Assembly: GCA_947503265.1 (NCBI GenBank)
Contig: CANNDC010000003.1
Span: 186,001 to 250,000 of the forward strand
Length of the DNA stretch: 64,000 nucleotides
Direction of reading: 5' to 3'
From: an uncultured Alteromonadaceae bacterium
GTDB taxonomy: Bacteria; Pseudomonadota; Gammaproteobacteria; Enterobacterales; Alteromonadaceae
The translations under genes were made by a program, and so were the position numbers. Shown in pieces: positions 54,974 to 63,729 of the stretch; within the stretch, counting starts at the first letter, position 1; every line of letters starts with the position of its first letter. The notes under the pieces are model-generated. The model saw only the letters and a list, made by a program, of their open reading frames with translations. It did no database searches and was not told the DNA's origin.

Positions 54974-56032
54974 TTATAAATCGTCTTCAAGAACGGCTAA
55001 CTCTGCGTCACTATCGATACGACGCCCACCCTTGGTCAACAATTGTAGTTCCGACTTAACTGAGGTCGGTCTGGGTATTTTTTCAGTTATCTTGAGTGCG
55101 ATATTTTCTCTAGAACGCCCAAGCTTGGCCCGGAAAGTGGGCAAATCCTCTATCAACACGGTAATGTGTTCAGGCATTTCTATGGGAATTATTTCACCTG
55201 CTTTTAAATTCATTATGGACTCTAGTGGCAAATCCATATCAAGTAAGTGAGTAGATAGCGCAACTTTGACATCTAAAATTTCATCACGTAATGCTTTGCT
55301 CCAACGCAAATCCGTGTCTTCTTTATCACTTTGTACACCTGCATCAAGCAATTCTCGAATGGGTTCCAACATTGAGTAAGGCAGTGAAACATGGAAATCG
55401 CCACCACCTCCGTCTAATTCAATATGAAACGAACTAATGACGACTACTTCAGTTGGGCTAACAATATTTGCCATCGCAGGATTCACTTCAGAATCCAAAT
55501 ATTCAAAAGACACATCCATTACAGGCGCCCAGGCTTCTTTGTAATCTTCAAAAATAAGCTTGAGTAGCATTTGCGTGATGCGTCTTTCTGTAGGGGTGAA
55601 TTCTCGCCCTTCGATTTTTGCGTGATAGCGTCCATCGCCGCCAAAAAAGTTGTCTACAAGAATAAAAACCAATCTGGCTTCCATGGTAATCAAGCCAGTG
55701 CCTTTTAGCGGGCGAAATCTCACCATATTTAAGCTTGTAGGCACAAATAGCGTGTGAATGTACTCACCAAATTTAATCATTTGAATGCCATTAATCGACA
55801 CTTCTGCAGATCGGCGCATCATATTAAAAAGACTTATTCGCATGTGACGCGCAAAGCGCTCATTGACAATTTCCAGCGTTGGCATACGCCCACGAACAAT
55901 GCGATCTTGTGAAGAAAAATCGTAGTCGACCATAGAGCCATCAGACTCTTTTGTCTCGACATCTTCCTCTTCTACGTCATCTACACCGTGCAGTAGCGCG
56001 TCAATTTCGTCTTGCGATAGTAAATCGCTCAC
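54974..56032 (-). CDS. fliM: Flagellar motor switch protein FliM
   Basis: 352 residues. The N-terminal CheY-P binding peptide LLSQDEIDALL, the middle domain (about 45-230, RMPTLEIVNERFARHMR) and a C-terminal SpoA domain. It links the chemotaxis signal to the C-ring. Place in the order fliL-fliM-fliN is standard. Confidence 0.96.
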   Translation of the reverse strand: MSDLLSQDEIDALLHGVDDVEEEDVETKESDGSMVDYDFSSQDRIVRGRMPTLEIVNERFARHMRISLFNMMRRSAEVSINGIQMIKFGEYIHTLFVPTSLNMVRFRPLKGTGLITMEARLVFILVDNFFGGDGRYHAKIEGREFTPTERRITQMLLKLIFEDYKEAWAPVMDVSFEYLDSEVNPAMANIVSPTEVVVISSFHIELDGGGGDFHVSLPYSMLEPIRELLDAGVQSDKEDTDLRWSKALRDEILDVKVALSTHLLDMDLPLESIMNLKAGEIIPIEMPEHITVLIEDLPTFRAKLGRSRENIALKITEKIPRPTSVKSELQLLTKGGRRIDSDAELAVLEDDL

Positions 56033-56064
56033 ATCAATACTCTCTTAGATTTAATAATTTGCAG

Positions 56065-56583
56065 TTATTGCATGACAAAACCAGTAAACAAAACCTGTTC
56101 TACCACTTCCTTTTCGATAATGTCCTTCATAGCTTTTTGCACTTCTTTAACCGCATTATCTCGTAGGGCTACTTTGCCAGCTTCTGTGACAAGATCATCA
56201 GCATTAGCCATACTGAATACTCTAAGTAGGGTGCCTTCAATCATCGGAATGTGCATCTTGGCTGATTCTTCGTTATCGGTTCCTCGCACCATTAACTGAA
56301 CTTTGATTTGCACAAGGCGGTCTCGTCCCGTACCTGGTACATTGAAAACAAACGGCCTTGGCATTGCCACATAAAGTGCGGTGCCCACTTTAGACGAGAC
56401 TTGCCCTTGTGAATCCTCGTCACCACCAGCACTTTGCGTCTCTTCTGCAGTAGGGGAATCACTTGACCCGCCCAAGAAGAAATAAGCACCTGCGCCACCA
56501 GCAATCAGTACTACGGCAACAATGATGATAATCATCATCTTGCTTTTGCCGCCTTCTTCCATTTGTAATTCTTCTTCAGCCAT
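56065..56583 (-). CDS. fliL: Flagellar basal body-associated protein FliL
   Basis: 172 residues. A short cytoplasmic tail, one TM helix (about 15-36: MMIIIIVAVVLIAGGAGAYFF), a Ser/Glu-rich linker and a periplasmic FliL domain with YVAMPRPFVFNV and VKIQLMVRG-like strands. It supports the stator under load. The 80-nt gap to fliK shows no strong signal. Confidence 0.93.
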   Translation of the reverse strand: MAEEELQMEEGGKSKMMIIIIVAVVLIAGGAGAYFFLGGSSDSPTAEETQSAGGDEDSQGQVSSKVGTALYVAMPRPFVFNVPGTGRDRLVQIKVQLMVRGTDNEESAKMHIPMIEGTLLRVFSMANADDLVTEAGKVALRDNAVKEVQKAMKDIIEKEVVEQVLFTGFVMQ

Positions 56584-56663
56584 AATTCACTCTTTCAGTT
56601 ACTTTGTTAGGGGTATTATCTTCCCCATAGCGCAAAGTGCAATTGTTCTTTCTAGTTTATCTA

Positions 56664-58643
56664 TCAAACAAAGTAGTCAATTCCGTTTAATCGACCATTT
56701 CTAATGGTTTGCTCTGTGATAAGGGTATCTTGCTGGACTTCATCTTCGCTAACAGTTGAGCCTTTTTTTGAAGCTATTTGATTGTCTTTATCAGTGCTTC
56801 CGTGTTTTTGCTCTTGCTCAACACTTGATTGACCTAGTGCAATGCCCTGCTCTTCCAACAAGTCCTTCAATCGCGGTGCAGCGTTATCTAGCAAGTCTTT
56901 AGCTTGCTGAGATTGCACTACGATATTCACACTGGCACTTTCACCACTTAAGCTCACTCTAACTTTCATCGCTCCAAGATCAGGTGGATCTAAACGAATA
57001 TCAGCTTGCAAATTGTTTTGATTTACCATCCATCGGACTTTCTCAACCAATTGATTATGGCCTTCGCTACGGGCAATATTGACGGCTTTTTCAAATACTA
57101 GGTTTTGCTGCTGAGCTTGTTTCGTTTGTAACACATTGCTTTGGATCTGCATCTCCTTTGATATTGCACGGTCGCTTTGTGAACTGACATTCAAGCTTTC
57201 CAATAAATTTGATGAAACCGCTTGTGTTTGAGAGCCCATTTGTGTTGATACGTCTAGGGTTTGAGAGAAACGCGACACTGCAGCACTAACTGAGTCAAGA
57301 TTTACCTCCAAAGAGGTTTTACTTAAAATGTCTGTCACCATGGATTTCAAATCGGCCGCACCAGACTTAACAGAATTAGATTGAGACTTAATGTCATCCA
57401 AGTTGGCTTTCAAACTTGCAATAAAATCGACTTTAATACTCTTAAAATCATTGGTTAGTGATTTCTCAGCTAATTCTGTCGAGGCTTTTTCTTGTATAAG
57501 TCGATCCGCTAGATTTTGTAAGGCTTTCTCCAGCTTTTCAGGAGACAATTGCAACAGTTGCGCTAATTCTTTGCTAGTAGAGCCTACTTCTTTATTAGTT
57601 GTCATTTCGCCACTGTCAATGATTGTTTCATTAGCCAATAACACCGACTTCTTGACTTCAGTTGCAATGACTTCAGCTGCATTAACTTCACTTGCAATGA
57701 ATTCACTTGTCGCTAGTTCGGCACCATCCTCTGATTTCGCTAAATGTTCATGCATAGCATCCGAATCTACTGTTTTCGCTGCGATGTTTAAATCAACTTG
57801 CGGCTTTTCAATCTCTGATTTGGAAGGCAAACCCGGGGTAAGGTCATTTAGGTTGTTTACCTGATTGGCTTTCTCGCTTTCTGCGCCTTCCTCCAACAAC
57901 CCGACCAATAACTGAAGATCTAGTTCGCTTTTTTCATCAATATTTTGGTCGCCCAGAAGCACACTTAATTCGTGTAAGAAAGCGCTTATTTTTTCGTTTG
58001 ATTCGCTTGGTTTTACACTGCCATCCCTAACCGATGTTAAGGCGTTTAAAGCGTCGATAAGCGATGGACTTTTATCTCCAGCTCTATTCTCTTGTTTATC
58101 AAGGAATAATTGCAACTTTTGCATAAGCTCTTGCAAATTTTTTGGTAATTTATCGAGTCCATCTTGCTGCTCTGTTGAAATAGCAAGTTTTTTGTCTTTG
58201 CTTTGTTCCAACAAAGTTAACCAATCAACAACGGGCAAAGCAGTATTTGTGGTGTCGGCAAGGTATTCTTCTTCTGACTCACCTAGTTTGGTCTTGGCCA
58301 GTTCAATATCATTGGTGTTTTTGTTTTCTTTACCCTGCGATTCGAGGGTTTTGGGAGTAGATGGGGCTGTATTTTGCTGACCCGTTTTAGGCGAGTCATC
58401 TGGGTTAACCTTATTAATATCACCATCATCCGCTTTTTTATCCTCGGACAACTTCCGCGTCGCTTTATCGCTGGTGTTGGTTTCTGGAATTTTCGGTTCA
58501 AAGGGCTGCTCTGCGCTTTTTTCACTGGCATCTTTGAAATAGGACTCAAACGCAGATGGATCGCGAATAATATTCGATGACTCCGTGCTTTTCATCAGCG
58601 GCAAAGCGGCAATTTCTGATTTTCCAGTGGCAATATTTTGCAT
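56664..58643 (-). CDS. fliK: Flagellar hook-length control protein FliK
   Basis: 659 residues, longer than the enteric protein. About 500 residues are low-complexity and rich in Ser, Glu, Lys and Asp, as in other marine species. The C-terminal Flg_hook domain (about 540-630: VEKVRWMVNQNNLQADIRLDPP, LGAMKVRVSLSGE) interacts with FlhB to switch export specificity. AGGGAA precedes the ATG. It is the first gene behind the sigma-54 promoter at 58700-58716. Confidence 0.9.
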   Translation of the reverse strand: MQNIATGKSEIAALPLMKSTESSNIIRDPSAFESYFKDASEKSAEQPFEPKIPETNTSDKATRKLSEDKKADDGDINKVNPDDSPKTGQQNTAPSTPKTLESQGKENKNTNDIELAKTKLGESEEEYLADTTNTALPVVDWLTLLEQSKDKKLAISTEQQDGLDKLPKNLQELMQKLQLFLDKQENRAGDKSPSLIDALNALTSVRDGSVKPSESNEKISAFLHELSVLLGDQNIDEKSELDLQLLVGLLEEGAESEKANQVNNLNDLTPGLPSKSEIEKPQVDLNIAAKTVDSDAMHEHLAKSEDGAELATSEFIASEVNAAEVIATEVKKSVLLANETIIDSGEMTTNKEVGSTSKELAQLLQLSPEKLEKALQNLADRLIQEKASTELAEKSLTNDFKSIKVDFIASLKANLDDIKSQSNSVKSGAADLKSMVTDILSKTSLEVNLDSVSAAVSRFSQTLDVSTQMGSQTQAVSSNLLESLNVSSQSDRAISKEMQIQSNVLQTKQAQQQNLVFEKAVNIARSEGHNQLVEKVRWMVNQNNLQADIRLDPPDLGAMKVRVSLSGESASVNIVVQSQQAKDLLDNAAPRLKDLLEEQGIALGQSSVEQEQKHGSTDKDNQIASKKGSTVSEDEVQQDTLITEQTIRNGRLNGIDYFV

Positions 58644-58699
58644 TTATATTCCCTATTCAACCTATAAACAAAGGACTTTTAGTGATTTGGGAATACTAG

Positions 58700-58716
58700 A
58701 GCAAAGACTGTTCCAA
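58700..58716 (-). promoter_or_regulatory. Sigma-54 promoter of fliK operon
   Basis: On the minus strand TTGGAACAGTCTTTGCT fits the RpoN consensus YTGGCACGRNNNTTGCW at all but two positions, with GG and GC at the required spacing of 10 nt. Start would be near 58688, about 45 nt before fliK. A FlrA/FlrC-type activator is expected, as for polar-flagellum genes. Confidence 0.8.
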
Positions 58717-58890
58717 CAATGGATCATTTTGATAAGTATGTTCATAATGATAGGTATATTATTCTGCACCTAAAATTTGAATCTAATCCGTTCAATAAAC
58801 AAGCAATTGATCATATTTCTTTAAAATTCTCGCCCGCAAGCTACCGAGTTTCAAAATAACCCCAATTGCTTGGCGTCTTTTTCATTTTTC

Positions 58891-59523
58891 CTATTGTTCT
58901 ATTTCGGCCCAAAACCCATGAACCGATTGCAAAATATATGATGAATTATAGTTATTAAGAAGAGTAGAAAAATATATTAATCCGACCTTAGGGTGAACGT
59001 ACATTTTTACAACTTTATCCTCTATTTGTGGACTGTAACCTATTATCTCTAATACCCTGTACTCTTTGCCTAAAATTACTATATTTCTAGTAGCTATAGA
59101 CTCATATTTAAAATCTTCCCACTCCCAAGTTTCACTGGTGTCAAAGGAAAGCTTCTTAGGTATCTTTAACTTGAAGTATTCATCAATAACTAGGCAACTT
59201 TCATTATAACCGTTACATGTTTTAACTTTCCCTCTGCCTTCCACGCTTACATTACCTGAAATAGTTATAATTTCACTATTGCCTTTTATTGTAAGGTCAG
59301 TTGCTGGATCATCCATTAAATCATGAGACTTTCCTCTCTCACCAATATTTACATACTCATTTCTTTCAAAACTCAAATTGTCATTAATATCTAACTGCGA
59401 ATATTTAACTTCGTATTCAGAACTGACTGCTGTACAACCAGATATCAAAATAATTGAAGCTAAGCTGCAAACTTCAAAGAATTTACATGTTTTTAAATAA
59501 TTGCTTATAAAATGTGTCCGCAT
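58891..59523 (-). CDS. Lipoprotein, candidate immunity protein of the Rhs module
   Basis: 210 residues; no family recognised. A lipoprotein signal (SLASIILISGC) precedes a beta-rich part without known motifs. The start (ATG 59523) lies 41 nt inside the Rhs gene and has a strong ribosome site (AAGGAGAG), so it is translated with it. Its position right after a toxin-like C-terminus is that of an immunity gene; lipid anchoring would suit protection in the periplasm. That role is inference. AT-rich by eye compared with the flagellar genes around. Confidence 0.7.
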   Translation of the reverse strand: MRTHFISNYLKTCKFFEVCSLASIILISGCTAVSSEYEVKYSQLDINDNLSFERNEYVNIGERGKSHDLMDDPATDLTIKGNSEIITISGNVSVEGRGKVKTCNGYNESCLVIDEYFKLKIPKKLSFDTSETWEWEDFKYESIATRNIVILGKEYRVLEIIGYSPQIEDKVVKMYVHPKVGLIYFSTLLNNYNSSYILQSVHGFWAEIEQ

Positions 59524-61111
59524 TTCGCTCTCTCCTTTGACTTGTTGGTAATATAGAATTTAAGCGTGTTACATGCCCCAACTCGTGACCAACAATATAT
59601 CTAAAAGCTTCTTTACCCGCTGGAATTCCATGAACATAGTATCCTTTTTTAAGTCGATCTATAGAGCGACCAATTTTCCTGCCTCCAGGAAGAAAATCGA
59701 CCATCCTATCACCGTAAAACTGAATATTCTCGCCATCAATATATTTTGCTCTAGCTAAGGTCCCTGAAGACAAAGGCCCTGTCCAAACTCCTTTGTCACC
59801 AACGGATTCATACCAAACAGCATTTATTGACGTTGTATCTAGTGATTGCACTTGCGGGTCTTTAGAGGATTTGACTAGTCTTAAAGCTAAAAGTAACGCT
59901 TCATTGGTCATGTGCACGGCATATTTCTGATCTTCAGATAAATCCTCATAGGATTTCCCACCTCCTATAGAATTATTACTAGGAGCTTCAGATATATCGT
60001 AATTATCTTTCAAAGAGCTTGTTGAAGAAGCACCAGATTGATTATTCGCTCCTCCAGAATCTAATGCGCTTGTCGGAGCTTTATGCTGTTCCGATTTTGC
60101 CAATTGTTCAGGTGATCCTATATCAGTTGATGTAATCGTACCTAACGAATGGCCTTCCCAACCCCCGCCTGAACTAGTAGAAGAAAAAGTAGCTCCATTT
60201 TGACCAGTCGTTTTAGAGACCGTTGTCGTAACGCCTCCACTAGTAGTTGAAACAGTTTGCTTTATTTCACCTGTTTTCTTCGCAATCCTCGAGCCTGTAG
60301 ACACTTTCTTTACTTCTTCAGTCTCCACTTCCGCTGTATAACCTGTTGGGTCAGTTCCAGCCAATGGATTATTCAAGATATAAGAATAAGGATTCAAACC
60401 TTGGCTCCCCAATCCCTGTATAAACGGATCAACCCCCATAAACCGCCCAACGTTATAATCGTACACCCGACCGTTCATATGAATGATTTCTACTTCATCT
60501 AGGTGTTCGTGATCTGTAAACCCTCGACGCGTCGCTTGGTCCAAATCTGCGAGATTGTTAGATAGTCTGGCTCTTAAACCGAGACTCGACATGAGGCTAC
60601 CGTCGCCCATTTTAGGCTTACCAAACGGGTCATAGCTTCGATATGCGGTGGCTTGCCCTTTTTCATTGGTAAATGTCGCAGTGCTGCCTAATCGGTCTTT
60701 GTGTGTAAAGCGAATTTTTGCTCCATATTCATCTTCGATTAGTAGCGCAACATCCGAAATATAACTAGTAGTTTTTGATTTGCCGCTCTCAAACTCCACT
60801 TCATACATTTTGTCAATGTAATGCGTAGTGACCGTTTTACCGTTTACCACTCTTACTTGCTTGTGTCGCATCCAATTTGCATCGCAATAAAGTGATACTT
60901 GCGAGCCCAAACGATTAATTGATGTGGGTTTGTTGAATACGTTGTAAATAACCTCACTAGTGCCATTTCTGTGGGTTTGATTTCCTTTTGCATCATACCC
61001 AAAGGAGGCTGTTCCGCCTCCTTTTAGCGCAACAGATTTCAATTTGTTTGTGCCAGAAAAATACTGATACGCTGAAGAGGATGTGGTGGAATAATCTGAC
61101 TTCGATTTCAT
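59483..61111 (-). CDS. Truncated Rhs-family protein with C-terminal metallopeptidase-like toxin domain
   Basis: 542 residues. The first about 255 are the end of an Rhs core: YD-type repeats (FGYDAKGNQTHRNG, YDPFGKPKMGDGS), then the conserved core end NGRVYDYNVGRFMGVDP, LNPYSYILNNPLAGTDPTGY. A Ser/Thr/Gly-rich linker (to about 385) and a C-terminal domain follow with the zinc motif H509-ELG-H513 and a second ExxxD element (E528 to D532 in ERNAD). This fits a metallopeptidase toxin exposed by an Rhs tip. The 5' part is missing and no ribosome site precedes the ATG. Expression may come from fliJ read-through. Confidence 0.8.
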   Translation of the reverse strand: MKSKSDYSTTSSSAYQYFSGTNKLKSVALKGGGTASFGYDAKGNQTHRNGTSEVIYNVFNKPTSINRLGSQVSLYCDANWMRHKQVRVVNGKTVTTHYIDKMYEVEFESGKSKTTSYISDVALLIEDEYGAKIRFTHKDRLGSTATFTNEKGQATAYRSYDPFGKPKMGDGSLMSSLGLRARLSNNLADLDQATRRGFTDHEHLDEVEIIHMNGRVYDYNVGRFMGVDPFIQGLGSQGLNPYSYILNNPLAGTDPTGYTAEVETEEVKKVSTGSRIAKKTGEIKQTVSTTSGGVTTTVSKTTGQNGATFSSTSSGGGWEGHSLGTITSTDIGSPEQLAKSEQHKAPTSALDSGGANNQSGASSTSSLKDNYDISEAPSNNSIGGGKSYEDLSEDQKYAVHMTNEALLLALRLVKSSKDPQVQSLDTTSINAVWYESVGDKGVWTGPLSSGTLARAKYIDGENIQFYGDRMVDFLPGGRKIGRSIDRLKKGYYVHGIPAGKEAFRYIVGHELGHVTRLNSILPTSQRRERNADTFYKQLFKNM

Positions 61112-61158
61112 GTTACCAATCGAGTCATACTATTTTTCTTGCTGAATCGTCGCTGGGG
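61112..61158 (-). pseudogene. Decayed 5' continuation of the Rhs frame
   Basis: In frame with the Rhs gene, the sequence before its ATG reads SSPATIQQEK, a TAG stop, then YDSIGN, which fits an Rhs YD repeat (YDxxGNM). Rhs-like coding therefore starts right after the fliJ stop codon (61164) and is broken by the stop. The preserved frame shows this is a truncated Rhs gene, not a new gene start. Confidence 0.6.
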
Positions 61159-61163
61159 AAGAT

Positions 61164-61616
61164 TTAATAAGACTGAGAGCGCTTTTCGCGTACATATCGA
61201 TTATTAGATAACTCATCTAACAAGGCCTGTTCACGTCTCTGTTCCAACTGAATTGCTCGCAAACGACGTTTTTCGAGCAACATCTCTACTGCTTCACGTT
61301 TACGTTGTTGTGCCAACCACAGCTGTTTCCGTTGTTCGGCTACTTGCAACGTTTGCTGAACAACCACAGCTTGTTGCTGGCACGCCTTATCCAATTTACT
61401 GATAAAAGACTGGAGCTGTATTAAATTTTGACCGTTCAAACCTAAATTGGCTTTTTGCTGCGTTTGTTGCAAATAGTCGATTTTGTATTGTTCTAGGCTA
61501 GCTAGCTTTTGTTGATTATGTTCTGCATGTTGGTTGGCAATTTGAAAATCTCTAGCTAATTTCTGTTCCTTGTCCTTTTCCCAATCAGCGACGAGTTGTA
61601 ATTGTTTATCTGCCAC
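61164..61616 (-). CDS. fliJ: Flagellar export chaperone FliJ
   Basis: 150 residues, helical coiled coil throughout with many Gln and charged residues (QLQLVADWEKDKEQKLARDFQIAN, LLEKRRLRAIQLEQRREQ), the FliJ pattern. It forms the central stalk of the FliI ATPase ring and passes chaperones to FlhA. Its ATG overlaps the fliI stop by one base. The end of the gene borders the Rhs module. Confidence 0.92.
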   Translation of the reverse strand: MADKQLQLVADWEKDKEQKLARDFQIANQHAEHNQQKLASLEQYKIDYLQQTQQKANLGLNGQNLIQLQSFISKLDKACQQQAVVVQQTLQVAEQRKQLWLAQQRKREAVEMLLEKRRLRAIQLEQRREQALLDELSNNRYVREKRSQSY

Positions 61617-62950
61617 TAACCCGCTCCTAATCCACTGGCCAGTTTGTTCATTGCCTGCAAGCTCTCATCATACGGCAAGACTTGCTGCATTCCTTGTTGC
61701 AAAAAAGCATTAATTGCAGGCTCTGCGGCAATCGCTAAGTCTATTCTTGGGTCAGTTCCCTTGGTGTACGCTCCAATACTAATGAGATCTTTATTTTGAT
61801 GATAATTTGCATACACTTGTCGAATTCGACGCATAGCTTGCATATGTTCTTCGCTGGTAACCATTGGCATCACACGACTAATTGAAGATTGAATATCGAT
61901 TGCCGGATAATGACCTGCATCAGCCAATTCCCTAGATAATACTATGTGCCCATCAAGAATGGCTCTGGCCGAATCTGCAACGGGATCTTGCAAATCGTCT
62001 CCTTCGGTTAACACAGTGTAGAAAGCGGTAATAGACCCTTGCCCTTCCTTGCCGTTACCGGCTCTTTCAACTAAGGCAGGTAAGCGAGTAAAAACAGAAG
62101 GTGGATAGCCTTTGGTGGCTGGAGGTTCCCCAACGGCGAGGGCGATTTCACGCTGAGCCATGGCATATCGTGTCAGCGAATCAATCAACAGCAACACATT
62201 CATACCCTTGTCTCTAAAGTATTCTGCAATCGTAACGGCTGCTTCGCATCCTTTTAATCGCATTAGAGGAGATGTGTCTGCTGGAGAAGCCACAACAACA
62301 GATTTTTTTCTTTCTTCATCACCCAATATGTCTTGGATGAACTCCTTGACTTCTCGTCCACGTTCTCCAACTAAACCGACTACCACGACATCCGCAGACG
62401 TACCTCGCGTCATCATGCCCATCAACACACTTTTCCCCACGCCACTTCCCGCGAATAATCCCATTCTCTGACCCAACCCGACTGTGACTACGGAGTTGAT
62501 TGCTCTTACACCCACATCGATTGGACGATCAATGGGTTTTCTGGAAAGTGGGTTAATAGGCGGTTTTGAAAGAGAAACCCGTGATTCACAATTGATCGGG
62601 CCCAATCCGTCAATGGCGTGTCCATTGCCGTCAACCACTCTACCTAGTAGTTCCATGCCAACGCCTATGCCTTGCTCTCGATTTAAAGGCTGAACTCGAG
62701 AGCCTGGAACAATGCCCTTTACGGCTTCGGTAGGCATGATGTGAGTGATGTTTTCACTAAATCCCACCACCTCAGCTTCAATTTGACCATCTATGGTTTC
62801 GACCAGACATTGACTACCAACTGGCATTTGGCAGCCAACTGCCTCAAGAGTCAATCCAATACCTCGAACTAGCTTTCCTGAAGAGACAATGGGTGCGTCT
62901 GGCACTTGTGATTGTAACTTAGTGATATTATCCAATAAGTAAGAAGACAT
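61616..62950 (-). CDS. fliI: Flagellum-specific ATPase FliI
   Basis: About 444 residues. F1-beta-like ATPase with Walker A GLFAGSGVGKSVLMG, LLIDSLTRYAMAQREIALAVGEPP and SVFTRLPALVERAG. It drives export of flagellar substrates with FliH and FliJ. ATG 62950 is chosen over TTG 62971 because it starts after the fliH stop with AAGGG before it. Confidence 0.96.
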   Translation of the reverse strand: MSSYLLDNITKLQSQVPDAPIVSSGKLVRGIGLTLEAVGCQMPVGSQCLVETIDGQIEAEVVGFSENITHIMPTEAVKGIVPGSRVQPLNREQGIGVGMELLGRVVDGNGHAIDGLGPINCESRVSLSKPPINPLSRKPIDRPIDVGVRAINSVVTVGLGQRMGLFAGSGVGKSVLMGMMTRGTSADVVVVGLVGERGREVKEFIQDILGDEERKKSVVVASPADTSPLMRLKGCEAAVTIAEYFRDKGMNVLLLIDSLTRYAMAQREIALAVGEPPATKGYPPSVFTRLPALVERAGNGKEGQGSITAFYTVLTEGDDLQDPVADSARAILDGHIVLSRELADAGHYPAIDIQSSISRVMPMVTSEEHMQAMRRIRQVYANYHQNKDLISIGAYTKGTDPRIDLAIAAEPAINAFLQQGMQQVLPYDESLQAMNKLASGLGAG

Positions 62951-62954
62951 TAGG

Positions 62955-63707
62955 TTACAACCCTTGTTCAACTAAAAACTTATCGATTACGTTTCGGATT
63001 CTTTGTTCAAGCGTGACATCGACGGCATTGCTGCTGGTAACAATATCACAGCCTCCGCGAGCGAGGCTGGGTGACTCAAGCAGTTGCCAGTTGTTGGTGT
63101 CCAATTGCTGATCATCATAATGCGCTTTAATAATGGCTAAGTCATCTGGGTGAAGACTTATTTGATAGCTCTGTTCTTGGATAGGTAGCACTTTTAGGCC
63201 TTCATTCAAAGCCTGAAGAATAATATCCTGATTGATTTTCACTTCTGTTTTGATAACTGATCTAGCCAATAACGTAGAAAGCTTTACCAGTTCTTTTTGC
63301 ATCCGATTGTCAACTTGTTTTAGCGGTTCTTGTATGTGTTCAATCAAAGAACCGAGTATTTCTAGTTGCTCCTGAACTTGTTCTTTCGCAGCTTCTAAAC
63401 CTTGGCTAACGCCGGCTTCATTTCCTTCTCGCTCACCTTGCTCAAAGCCTGTTTTTTGCCCTTCTTCAAAGCCTTTAGCTAGACCTTCTTGCTTTCCTTC
63501 TGCGAAGCCCTCTTTGAATGCAGCGTCTCTGATTTCTGCGATTTCCTCAGCGGTAGGAGGTAAGATTTCCTCAACTTCTTCTGGTGGTTCATATTTCCAA
63601 TCACTGCGTCGATTATATGCATTGGTTTTGCCTGATTCAGCTTGTTTAGCTGCTTCAACATAGGGTAAATCCCAAGGCTTTACTTCTTGATCTGTATTGT
63701 TAGGCAC
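62955..63707 (-). CDS. fliH: Flagellar assembly protein FliH
   Basis: 250 residues. Glycine repeat region typical of FliH (FAEGKQEGLAKGFEEGQKTG, GxxxG spacing) in the N-terminal half, and a C-terminal V-ATPase-E-like domain that binds FliI. Start is GTG 63707. It regulates and anchors FliI at the export gate. Confidence 0.93.
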   Translation of the reverse strand: MPNNTDQEVKPWDLPYVEAAKQAESGKTNAYNRRSDWKYEPPEEVEEILPPTAEEIAEIRDAAFKEGFAEGKQEGLAKGFEEGQKTGFEQGEREGNEAGVSQGLEAAKEQVQEQLEILGSLIEHIQEPLKQVDNRMQKELVKLSTLLARSVIKTEVKINQDIILQALNEGLKVLPIQEQSYQISLHPDDLAIIKAHYDDQQLDTNNWQLLESPSLARGGCDIVTSSNAVDVTLEQRIRNVIDKFLVEQGL

Positions 63708-63729
63708 TTAAATCGCCTGCAATGTAGAT

